Shown here piece after piece: positions 42,321 through 51,099 of a stretch of 64,000 bases of DNA (positions are counted from its first letter, which is position 1; every line of letters begins with the position of its first letter). Made by a program: the position numbers and the translations under genes. Under the pieces are notes generated by a model, which was not told the origin of the DNA, made no database searches, and saw nothing but the letters and a program-made list of their open reading frames with translations. The stretch comes from Actinomycetota bacterium (GTDB taxonomy: Bacteria > Actinomycetota > Actinomycetes > S36-B12), in assembly GCA_016717115.1 (NCBI GenBank), contig JADKGE010000001.1, positions 833,959 through 897,958 on the forward strand, in the 5' to 3' direction.

Positions 42321-43064
42321 GTGGCCGTCAAGATCAAGTTGAAGCGTCTGGGCAAGATCCACGCACCCCAGTACCGCATCGTCGTCGCCGACTCCAGCAC
42401 CGCCCGCAACGGCCGTGCCATCGAGGAGATCGGCATCTATCAGCCCATGAACGACCCGAGCATCATCAAGGTCGACTCGGAGCGCGTGCAGTACTGGCTC
42501 GGCGTGGGCGCACAGCCCACGGAGGCGGTTGCCGCGATCCTCAAGGTCACCGGCGACTGGCAGAAGTTCAAGGGACTGCCTGGCGCTGAGGGCACCCTGC
42601 GGGTCGCCGAGCCCAAGCCGAGCAAGACCCTCGCCTTCGAGGCGGCCGTGCAGGACGCCGCGAAGGAGCCGAAGTCGGCCCCGAAGGCCAAGTTCGAGAA
42701 GGCCGTTGCGGCCATCGTCGTGGCCGAGGTGGCCGAGGAGGTTGCCGAGGAGGCGGCTGTCGAGGCAGTCGTCGCGGAGGCCGTCGCCGAGGAGGCGATC
42801 ATCGAGGCTGAGGTCGCCGAGGCCCTGGCCGAGGACGCGGTCGTCATCGCCGAGGAGACGGGCAGCCCCGTCGACGCCGAGATCGCTGACGAGGCCGTCG
42901 TGGAGGCCGTCGAAGCCGAGGAGGTTGCCGAGGAGGCGATCATCGAGGCCGTCGTCGCCGAGGAGGTTGCCGAGGACGCCGCCATCGAAGCGGTCGTGGC
43001 GGAGGAGATCGCCGTCGAGGCTGTCGCCGAGGCCATCGCCGAGGCCGACGAGGCGAAGGCCTGA
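42321..43064 (+). CDS. rpsP: 30S ribosomal protein S16 with long acidic C-terminal extension
   Basis: Residues 1-80 are a normal S16 domain (MAVKIKLKRLGKIHAPQYRIVV..., then IGIYQPM and YWLGVGAQPTEAV). The product is 247 residues, whereas S16 is usually 80-160. From about residue 125 onward it is almost only Ala, Glu, Val, Ile and Asp in quasi-repeats such as VAEEVAEE and AIIEAVVAEE. The tail would be strongly acidic and probably helical. GTG start, with AGGAG 12 bp upstream. It is translationally coupled to khpA (TGATG). Confidence 0.9.
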   Translation: MAVKIKLKRLGKIHAPQYRIVVADSSTARNGRAIEEIGIYQPMNDPSIIKVDSERVQYWLGVGAQPTEAVAAILKVTGDWQKFKGLPGAEGTLRVAEPKPSKTLAFEAAVQDAAKEPKSAPKAKFEKAVAAIVVAEVAEEVAEEAAVEAVVAEAVAEEAIIEAEVAEALAEDAVVIAEETGSPVDAEIADEAVVEAVEAEEVAEEAIIEAVVAEEVAEDAAIEAVVAEEIAVEAVAEAIAEADEAKA

Positions 43065-43303
43065 TGCTCGAGGAGGCCCTGGGCCATCTGGTCCGCGGAA
43101 TCGTGGACAACCCCGACGACGTCGAGGTTCGGATGCGCACGAATCGTCGTGGCAAGAGCCTCGATGTTCGCGTCCATCCGGACGACATGGGACGGGTCAT
43201 CGGGCGCGCCGGACGCACGGCAACCGCACTGCGCACGGTGATCACCGCCCTCAACGACGACCGCGGTGTTCGCATCGACTTCCTCGACGTCGTCGAGCGC
43301 TAG
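43064..43303 (+). CDS. khpA: KH-domain RNA-binding protein KhpA
   Basis: This 79-residue protein has one KH domain with the GxxG loop as IGRAGRTA. It lies between rpsP and rimM as usual. The start overlaps the rpsP stop. The C-terminal residues LDVVER stand immediately before a stop (TAG at 43301) that breaks what looks like continuous coding into rimM one frame over. Confidence 0.9.
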   Translation: MLEEALGHLVRGIVDNPDDVEVRMRTNRRGKSLDVRVHPDDMGRVIGRAGRTATALRTVITALNDDRGVRIDFLDVVER

Positions 43304-43329
43304 TCACCCCACACGGCATCCGTGGCGAG

Positions 43330-43791
43330 GTGACGGTCGAGACGCGTACCGACGAGCCCGAGGAGCGCTTCGCCCCGGGTGCCGTGCTCTCGGTCGATGG
43401 GCCAGTGACGTCACTGGTCGTCGAGCGAACGCACTGGCACTCGGGGCGTCTTCTTGTCACGTTCGCGGGCATCGCCGACCGCAGCGAGGCCGAGAGCCTT
43501 CGCGGCCTGCTGCTGCACGTCGAACGGGCCGAGGACGAGACCCCGGACGACCCCGATGAGTACTACGACAGCACCCTGACCGGTTGCGTTGTCGTGCGGG
43601 ACGACGGGACCGTGGTCGGACTCGTCGACGAGGTCGTGCACCTGCCCTCGCAGGACATGCTCGTCGTCCACACCGACGACGAGCGCGAGGTGATGGTGCC
43701 GTTCGTCTCCGCGATCGTGGTGTCGGTCGATGTCGCGACGCGGCGCATCGTCATCTCCCCGCCCGAGGGTCTGCTCGATCCCGAGGCCTGA
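43330..43791 (+). CDS. rimM: Ribosome maturation factor RimM (5' end anomalous)
   Basis: The frame encodes a good RimM: GEVTVETRTDEPEERFAPG, then the PRC barrel with YYDSTLTGCVVVRDDG and QDMLVVHT. Family conservation extends upstream of the first usable start (GTG 43330) through PHGIRGE back to 43300, but there is no ATG, GTG or TTG there in this frame. The family N-terminal strand (VVxRxxxPHG) is instead encoded in the khpA frame directly before its stop. Either RimM begins late and lacks its first strand, or a 1-nt frameshift (real or sequencing) lies near 43300. See findings. Confidence 0.75.
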   Translation: MTVETRTDEPEERFAPGAVLSVDGPVTSLVVERTHWHSGRLLVTFAGIADRSEAESLRGLLLHVERAEDETPDDPDEYYDSTLTGCVVVRDDGTVVGLVDEVVHLPSQDMLVVHTDDEREVMVPFVSAIVVSVDVATRRIVISPPEGLLDPEA

Positions 43792-43792
43792 C

Positions 43793-44503
43793 ATGCGCAT
43801 CGACGTGGTGACGATCTTCCCCGACTACCTCGCCCCGGTGCGCCTGTCCCTGGTGGGCAAGGCGATCGACGCGGGCCGTGTCGACCTGCGCGTCCACGAC
43901 CTGCGCGACTTCACGCATGATCGCCACCACACCGTCGACGACACCCCGTACGGCGGTGGCCCGGGCATGGTCATGAGCCCGGTGCCGTGGGGGGAGGCGC
44001 TCGATCAGATCCGGTCATCTGACGCCGATCACCGACCACTCCTCGTGGTCCCCACACCGTCCGGTGTCCCGTTCTCGCAGGGCAGTGCCCTGGCCTGGAG
44101 CGCCCACGACTGGCTGGTCTTCGCGTGCGGGCGCTACGAGGGCATCGACTCCCGGGTGGTCGAGCACTACGCGGGCCGAGGCGACTGGGCCGGCGTTCGC
44201 GAGGTGTCGATCGGCGACTACGTCCTCGCGGGAGGGGAGGCTGCGGCGCTGGTGATGATCGAGGCGGTCGTGCGACTGGTGCCCGGCGTCCTGGGCAACG
44301 CGGAGAGCGTGGTCGACGACTCGTTCGCTGACGGGGCCATGGCGGCCCTGCTGGAGGGTCCGGTGTACACGAAGCCGCCGGCCTGGCGGGGGATCGACGT
44401 GCCGGAGGTGCTGCTGAGCGGGCACCATGGGCGCATCGCCTCCTGGCGGCGGGAGCGGGCTCAGGAGCGGACGAGCCGGAACCGCCCCGACCTGCTGCCC
44501 TGA
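43793..44503 (+). CDS. trmD: tRNA (guanine(37)-N1)-methyltransferase
   Basis: This 236-residue SPOUT methyltransferase starts MRIDVVTIFPDYLAPV and has the HTVDDTPYGGGPGMVM knot loop, CGRYEGIDSRVVEHY and SIGDYVLAGGEAAALVMIEA. It starts 1 bp after rimM. The order rpsP-khpA-rimM-trmD-rplS is conserved; here pgm is inserted on the opposite strand before rplS. Confidence 0.94.
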   Translation: MRIDVVTIFPDYLAPVRLSLVGKAIDAGRVDLRVHDLRDFTHDRHHTVDDTPYGGGPGMVMSPVPWGEALDQIRSSDADHRPLLVVPTPSGVPFSQGSALAWSAHDWLVFACGRYEGIDSRVVEHYAGRGDWAGVREVSIGDYVLAGGEAAALVMIEAVVRLVPGVLGNAESVVDDSFADGAMAALLEGPVYTKPPAWRGIDVPEVLLSGHHGRIASWRRERAQERTSRNRPDLLP

Positions 44504-44536
44504 GCCCAGGGTCGGCACCCGGCGCCCGGCGCTGGG

Positions 44537-46186
<1,650 letters not shown>

Positions 46187-46251
46187 GTGGGCTCCTTGGC
46201 TCCGGTGACGGACGTGTCGTCGGCCCTGGTTTGGGGCCGGCGGGGCAATCG

Positions 46252-46268
46252 TGGCAGACTACGGGGGC
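46252..46268 (+). promoter_or_regulatory. Promoter of the rplS operon (extended -10)
   Basis: TGGCAGACTACGGGGGC differs by one base from the rpsP promoter sequence. The predicted leader of about 150 nt contains an interrupted stem, GGATCGCCCC with GGGGCAGCGATCC (46303-46333). No other gene is seen in the 234-bp gap. Confidence 0.6.
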
Positions 46269-46420
46269 TCGTAGATCGGTCCCCCTGAGAAGGACGGACC
46301 TCGGATCGCCCCGCCACAGGGGCAGCGATCCGAATGAGCATCCCGGCTTGCGCCGCGAAGCAGTACCCGACACCCCACGATACGTGGGCGACCTGTGGCG
46401 CCTGCAGGAAGCGATACGAC

Positions 46421-46783
46421 ATGAAGACACTCGACGCCGTCGATGCGGCCTCACTGAAGGCCGATCTCCCTGACTTCCGCGCCGGCGACACCCTCAAGGT
46501 GCACGTCAAGGTCGTCGAAGGCAACAAGACCCGCGTCCAGATCTTCCAGGGCGTCGTCATCGGCCGCTCCGGTTCCGGCGTGAGCGAGACGTTCACCGTC
46601 CGCAAGGTCTCCTACGGCGTCGGCGTCGAGCGCACCTTCCCGCTCCACACCCCGATCATCGAGAAGATCGAGGTCGTCACCCGGGGCGACGTGCGCCGCG
46701 CGAAGCTGTACTACCTGCGCGACCTCCGCGGCAAGAAGGCGAAGATCCGCGAGCGCCGCGAGAACGTCAAGACCGAGGGCTGA
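46421..46783 (+). CDS. rplS: 50S ribosomal protein L19
   Basis: This 120-residue protein has FRAGDTLKVHVKVVEGNKTRV, the signature FQGVVIGRSGSGVSETFTVRK, and VRRAKLYYLRDLRGKKAKIRE. The ATG at 46421 was chosen over an earlier in-frame one because homology starts there. It heads the lepB-lepB-rnhB operon. Confidence 0.95.
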   Translation: MKTLDAVDAASLKADLPDFRAGDTLKVHVKVVEGNKTRVQIFQGVVIGRSGSGVSETFTVRKVSYGVGVERTFPLHTPIIEKIEVVTRGDVRRAKLYYLRDLRGKKAKIRERRENVKTEG

Positions 46784-46788
46784 TCGGA

Positions 46789-47472
46789 TTGGCCGATTCG
46801 GATCGGCAGTCCTGGTGGGACATCCCCATCACCATCGCGATCGCGATCGGCCTCGTCCTGCTCGTCACCACGTTCCTGGCCAAGCCCTTCTCGATTCCGT
46901 CGGGATCCATGGAGAACACGCTGGAAGTGGGCGACCGGGTCGTGGTCAATCGCGCGGTGTACCACCTGCGCGACATCGAGCGCGGAGACGTCGTGGTGTT
47001 CGACGGCTCGGACTCGTTCGTCGCGGCCGACACTGTTCCGGCGCGTAATCCGCTCGCGGGCGCGCTTGTCTGGCTGGGCCAGTCGGTTGGCGTCGTCCAG
47101 CCCGATTCGACCGACTTCATCAAGCGCGTGATAGGTGTCGGGGGCGATCGCGTCACCTGCTGCGACGCCCAGGATCGGATCACCGTCAACGGGACCCCGC
47201 TCGAGGAGAGCGCCTACCTCTTCGCCGGCGACGCGCCGAGCACCCAAACCTTCGATGTGGAGGTCCCGCAGGGCATGCTGTGGGTCATGGGCGACCACCG
47301 CTCCAACTCAGCCGACTCGCGCGCCCACATGGGCGACCCGGGCGGCGGATTCGTGCCGGAGTCGAAGGTCGTCGGCCGGGCCATGACCGTCCTGTGGCCG
47401 CCGTCGAGGCTGGCGACCCTGCCGATCCCGGAGACCTTCAGCAGCGTCGCGCCAGCGGAAGTCCCGCAGTAG
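46789..47472 (+). CDS. lepB: Signal peptidase I (first of two)
   Basis: This 227-residue membrane-anchored serine protease removes Sec and Tat signal peptides outside the membrane. One N-terminal helix (IPITIAIAIGLVLLVTTFL) is followed by the catalytic Ser40 in PSGSM and the general-base Lys in FIKRVIGVGGD; MGDHRSNSADSR is the last signature. It starts at a TTG 5 bp after rplS. Its stop shares a base with the start of the second copy. Confidence 0.92.
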   Translation: MADSDRQSWWDIPITIAIAIGLVLLVTTFLAKPFSIPSGSMENTLEVGDRVVVNRAVYHLRDIERGDVVVFDGSDSFVAADTVPARNPLAGALVWLGQSVGVVQPDSTDFIKRVIGVGGDRVTCCDAQDRITVNGTPLEESAYLFAGDAPSTQTFDVEVPQGMLWVMGDHRSNSADSRAHMGDPGGGFVPESKVVGRAMTVLWPPSRLATLPIPETFSSVAPAEVPQ

Positions 47473-48308
47473 TGGCCGTTTCCGCGCGTGACCCCCGCGA
47501 GCCGCTTCCGGAGCTTCAGCCCGGCCGAGGTCGGCATGCGCGTGGGCAGTCGCCTCGCCCTCGGCACAGCGGCGCCGGGCGCTGGTTTCGCGAGACCGCG
47601 ATCATCGTCATCTCGGCGCTCGTGCTGTCGGCCCTGGTGCGCGCTTTCCTCGTTCAGGCGTTCTACGTCCCCAGCGCGTCGATGGAGGACACCCTCCTGA
47701 TCAGCGACCGCATCATCGCGTCGAAGATCACGCAGACGATGTCCGGCGTCGCGCGCGGCGAGGTGGTCGTGTTCAAGGATCCGGGGGGATGGCTGCCGGA
47801 GCCGGCGCCTCCGCCGGAGGGCGTGCGCGGCTTCGTCCGAACCGCGATGACGTTCGTGGGTCTGCTGCCGAGCGACTCGGGCCAGGACCTCGTGAAGAGG
47901 GCGGTCGGGATCAGCGGCGATCGCGTGGCGTGCTGCGACACGGACGGCCGCATCGTCCTCAACGGGGTGCCCCTGGTCGAGGACTACGTGAAGGGTCCGA
48001 CCGACCAGGTGCGATTCGACATCGTCGTACCCCCCAACAGCATCTTCGTCATGGGCGACAACCGCGGCGACTCGCGCGACTCCCGCTACCACCTCGAGGT
48101 CGACAACGGCGCCGTACCCGAGACCGAGGCGGTCGGCCGGGTGGTGCTCGTGCTGTGGCCACTGGCTCGCTTCTCGACGGTGCCGATCCCCGACGTCTTC
48201 GGGGATCCGGCGATCGCCGACGGTCCGAGCGGCATCGGGCCGACCCGGCCACCGGCGACGACCGGCACGGTCGACGATGACGCTGCGGGCACCGATTCGG
48301 GACAGTAG
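47472..48308 (+). CDS. Signal peptidase I (second of two)
   Basis: This 278-residue protein starts at a GTG overlapping the first lepB stop. A basic N-terminal extension of about 38 residues precedes the anchor helix (ETAIIVISALVLSALVRAFL). Ser70 in PSASM and the Lys in LVKRAVGISGD are intact, and MGDNRGDSRDSR is present. Both copies appear active; the longer cytoplasmic head and proline-rich C-terminus suggest a different partner or substrate set. Confidence 0.9.
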   Translation: MAVSARDPREPLPELQPGRGRHARGQSPRPRHSGAGRWFRETAIIVISALVLSALVRAFLVQAFYVPSASMEDTLLISDRIIASKITQTMSGVARGEVVVFKDPGGWLPEPAPPPEGVRGFVRTAMTFVGLLPSDSGQDLVKRAVGISGDRVACCDTDGRIVLNGVPLVEDYVKGPTDQVRFDIVVPPNSIFVMGDNRGDSRDSRYHLEVDNGAVPETEAVGRVVLVLWPLARFSTVPIPDVFGDPAIADGPSGIGPTRPPATTGTVDDDAAGTDSGQ

Positions 48309-48314
48309 GTCGTC

Positions 48315-49022
48315 GTGGTGACGCGTTCGGCGAAGGTCTCCCTGCGGGTCGAGCGCGAGATGTTGGACTCCGGAGTGCGGCTCCTGTGCTCGGTCGACGA
48401 GGTCGGCAGGGGCTCCCTCAGCGGCCCGGTCAGTGTCGGGATGGTCCTGGTCGACTCCTCGGTCCGCCGCTCCCTCGCCGGGGTCCGTGACAGCAAGCTG
48501 CTGACACCCCCCGCGCGGGAGGCGCTCGTACCCCGCATCCACCGCTGGGCCGTGGCATGTGCCGTGGGCCACGCGAGCGCGGCCGAGATCGACGACATGG
48601 GCATCATCGCCGCCCTGCGGCTCGCCGGGGTTCGAGCCCTGGCCTACCTGCCCGCGGTCCCGGACGCCGTCCTCCTCGACGGGAGTCACGACTGGCTGAC
48701 GCCTCCGGAGCAGGGACTGCTCTTCGATGACGCGTCGACGTCGGCGGTGGTGGGGCTCCCCGTGACGACGCGGGTCAAGGCCGACCTCACCTGCGCGTCG
48801 GTCGCGGCGGCGAGCGTGATCGCGAAGACGGAGCGGGACGCCCACATGACCGCCCTTTCGCTGGGGCACCCGCACTACGGTTGGCACGAGAACAAGGGCT
48901 ACGCGACGCCCGAGCACCTGGCTGCCATCCGGCGGTACGGGACGTGTGATGAGCATCGGCGCAGCTGGCGCCTTCCCGCACGGGACGACGCCCCGACCGA
49001 CGAGGGGGCCAGCCATGGTTGA
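48315..49022 (+). CDS. rnhB: Ribonuclease HII
   Basis: This 235-residue enzyme excises ribonucleotides from RNA-DNA hybrids. The catalytic DEVGRGSLSGPV lies near residue 28, SKLLTPPAREAL follows, and the later Asp residues are in VLLDGSHDWLTPP and KTERDAHM. GTG start 6 bp after the second lepB. Its last 8 bases overlap the PPK2 gene. Confidence 0.9.
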   Translation: MVTRSAKVSLRVEREMLDSGVRLLCSVDEVGRGSLSGPVSVGMVLVDSSVRRSLAGVRDSKLLTPPAREALVPRIHRWAVACAVGHASAAEIDDMGIIAALRLAGVRALAYLPAVPDAVLLDGSHDWLTPPEQGLLFDDASTSAVVGLPVTTRVKADLTCASVAAASVIAKTERDAHMTALSLGHPHYGWHENKGYATPEHLAAIRRYGTCDEHRRSWRLPARDDAPTDEGASHG

Positions 49023-49917
49023 CAAGCGTGACGCGCAGCTAGCCGCGTTCATCGAGCCACTTCGCGTCCCTCCGGGCAAGAAGATCGTGCTGTCCCGTGA
49101 CTTCGATCCCCGCTACAAGGCCGACCTGCTGTCGAAGAAGGACGGCGTCGAGCTGCTGGCCAAGGGCGTGCAGCTTCTTGCGGAGTACCAGGAGCGGCTG
49201 GCCGCGCAGGACACCTACGGACTCCTGGTCTGCCTCCAGGCGCTGGATGCGGCCGGCAAGGACGGCGCCATCCGGCACGTCATGAGCGGTGTCAATCCGC
49301 AGGGGGTGTCCGTGCATTCCTTCAAGGCACCGTCGACGGAGGAGCTCGACCACGACTACCTGTGGCGCGCTGCGCGCAATCTGCCCGCACGCGGCGACAT
49401 CGCCATCTTCAACCGTTCGCACTACGAGGAGGTCCTCGTCGTGCGGGTGCACCCCCAGATCCTGGAATCCCAGCGGCTGCCGAAGTCCGCCCGGGGCAAG
49501 GACGTGTGGAAGCGTCGCTACCGCGAGATCAACGACTGGGAGCGGTACCTGACCGACAACGGCTTCGTCGTCGTGAAGATCTTCCTCAACCTGTCCAAGG
49601 AGGAGCAGCGCAAGCGGTTCCTGGCCAGGGTCGACGAGGCGGACAAGAACTGGAAGTTCTCGGCCAGTGATGCCCGCGAGCGCAAGTACTGGGACGACTA
49701 CCAGGTGGCGTACTCCGAGATGCTCTCGCATACGAGCACGGCGAACGCACCCTGGTACGTCGTGCCTGCGGATACGAAGTGGTTCGCCCGCATCTGCGTC
49801 ATGGCGATCCTCGCGCACACCCTGATCGGGATCGACCCCCAGTTCCCGGTCCTTCCCGATGCGGCGAAGGCCGAGCTCGCCAACGTGCGGGTGGAACTCG
49901 AGGCTGAGGGCTCCTGA
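49015..49917 (+). CDS. Polyphosphate kinase 2 family protein (polyP:nucleotide phosphotransferase)
   Basis: This 300-residue PPK2-type P-loop kinase has LQALDAAGKDGAIRHVMSGV (Walker A), the conserved HDYLWRAARNLPARGDIAIFNRSHYEEVLVVRVHP region (split here by eye), and the lid KEEQRKRFLARVD. The single domain and the length fit the PPK2 class that phosphorylates AMP and/or ADP from polyphosphate; the class is not decidable by eye. It overlaps rnhB by 8 bp. Confidence 0.88.
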   Translation: MVDKRDAQLAAFIEPLRVPPGKKIVLSRDFDPRYKADLLSKKDGVELLAKGVQLLAEYQERLAAQDTYGLLVCLQALDAAGKDGAIRHVMSGVNPQGVSVHSFKAPSTEELDHDYLWRAARNLPARGDIAIFNRSHYEEVLVVRVHPQILESQRLPKSARGKDVWKRRYREINDWERYLTDNGFVVVKIFLNLSKEEQRKRFLARVDEADKNWKFSASDARERKYWDDYQVAYSEMLSHTSTANAPWYVVPADTKWFARICVMAILAHTLIGIDPQFPVLPDAAKAELANVRVELEAEGS

Positions 49918-50039
49918 CCGCTGGGGAGGCATCCCTCCCTCCACAGGCGGTGTCGTCGTGGGCGCCCGTCCACAGGCCGGGGTCCGGCACGCGTCGGCAC
50001 GTCGCACCTGAAGCAGGCTCGCCGGCGGAGGTGAGTCGC

Positions 50040-50396
50040 GTGCGCGCAAAGGACGCATTGGGGCGGTTCGGCGAGGACCTGGCTGTGCAGTACCTCGAGG
50101 GCCAGGGGCTGGTCATCATGGACCGCAACTGGAGATGCTCGCTGGGTGAGCTCGACGTCGTCGCCCGTGACGGTGCCCGTCTGGTCGTCTGCGAGGTCAA
50201 GACTCGGCGCAGTGAGGCGTTCGGGAGTCCGTTCGAGGCGGTCGGCCCCCGGAAGGTACGCCGCCTGAGGCAGCTGGCCATCCGTTGGCTCGAGGAACGG
50301 CAGGTGCACGTTCCCGAGATCAGGTTCGACGTCATCGGCATCGTTGCGCCGCCCACCGGCCCGCCGACCCTGCAGCACCTTCGCGGGGTCGAGTAG
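50040..50396 (+). CDS. yraN: YraN-family endonuclease-fold protein
   Basis: This 118-residue UPF0102 protein, KDALGRFGEDLAVQYLEGQG, has the nuclease-like core GELDVVARDGARLVVCEVKTRR (D-ExK pattern). I chose the GTG at 50040 because GGAGGTGA, a full anti-SD complement, lies 8 bp before it; a GTG at 50031 sits inside that site. It stands 4 bp before comM in the conserved rnhB-yraN-comM-dprA order. Confidence 0.88.
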   Translation: MRAKDALGRFGEDLAVQYLEGQGLVIMDRNWRCSLGELDVVARDGARLVVCEVKTRRSEAFGSPFEAVGPRKVRRLRQLAIRWLEERQVHVPEIRFDVIGIVAPPTGPPTLQHLRGVE

Positions 50397-50399
50397 CCC

Positions 50400-51089
50400 A
50401 TGGCGCTGGCCCAGGTGCACGGCGTCGTGGTCTCGGGAGTCACCGGAGCGCTGGTGCAGGTCGAGGTCGACGTCGCGAGCGGCCTGCCGAGCGTGGGGGT
50501 GGTCGGCCTTCCGGACACGTCGGTGTCGGAGTCCCGCTGGAGGGCGCGATCGGCCCTGGGCAGCATCGGCGCGGCATGGCCGAACCGCCGCGTGACCATC
50601 AGCCTGTCCCCGGCCGAGGTACGCAAGAACGGTGCGGGACTCGACCTGCCGATCGCCATCGGCGTGCTCGCGGCAAGTGACCAACTGCCCGGCATCTCGC
50701 TCGCATCGACGACCTTCATCGGCGAGCTGGGCCTCGACGGGCGGTTGCGGCCGACCCGGGGTGCACTGGCCGGTGCGTTGGCCGCGCGAGACGCCGGACT
50801 CGACCGGATCGTCGTCCCGCCGGAGTGCGCCGACGAGGTGGCGCACCTGCCCGGCATCCGGGTGGTGCTGGCCGCCACCCTTGCCCAGGTGGTCGCCGTC
50901 CTCCGTGGGGAGGAGCCCGGCGAGGTGGCGGGGCCGCGGGCGCATGAGTCGACGACCGGGATCCTCGAGCACGATCTGCGCGACGTGCGGGGACACGAGT
51001 TCGGGAGGTTCGCCCTCGAGGTGGCGGCGGCCGGAGGTCACCACCTCGCCCTGGTCGGGCCGCCCGGCGTGGGCAAGACCATACACTAA
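50400..51089 (+). pseudogene. comM: comM 5' fragment, interrupted by an integrated element
   Basis: The frame encodes residues 1-227 of the YifB/ComM Mg-chelatase-type AAA+ helicase: MALAQVHGVVVSGVTGALVQ, the LonC-like N-terminal domain with LPSVGVVGLPDTSVSESRWR, and FIGELGLDGRLRPTRGAL. It stops inside the P-loop, GPPGVGKT, followed by IH and a stop from element DNA. Joined to the fragment at 60182 it would give an intact 509-residue protein. ComM is a branch-migration helicase that helps integrate incoming DNA during transformation. The fragment has no ATPase core and is presumably inactive. Confidence 0.93.
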
Positions 51090-51096
51090 TATGGGG
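51075..51096 (+). other. attL (left attachment site)
   Basis: The host half GGCGTGGGC joins the core AAGACC (51075-51080) and the phage half ATACACTAATATGGGG. CTAATATGGGG (51086-51096) mirrors CCCCTAATTAG near attR (9 of 11 positions), giving an attP with inverted arms centred on the AA of the core. Confidence 0.75.
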
Positions 51097-51099
51097 TCC

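Noticed and set aside
50632..51099. An in-frame 5' extension of the integrase through the comM fragment
   Set aside because: The extension is an out-of-frame reading of comM (Arg/Ser-rich) and crosses the attachment site; resolvase homology begins at 51100.
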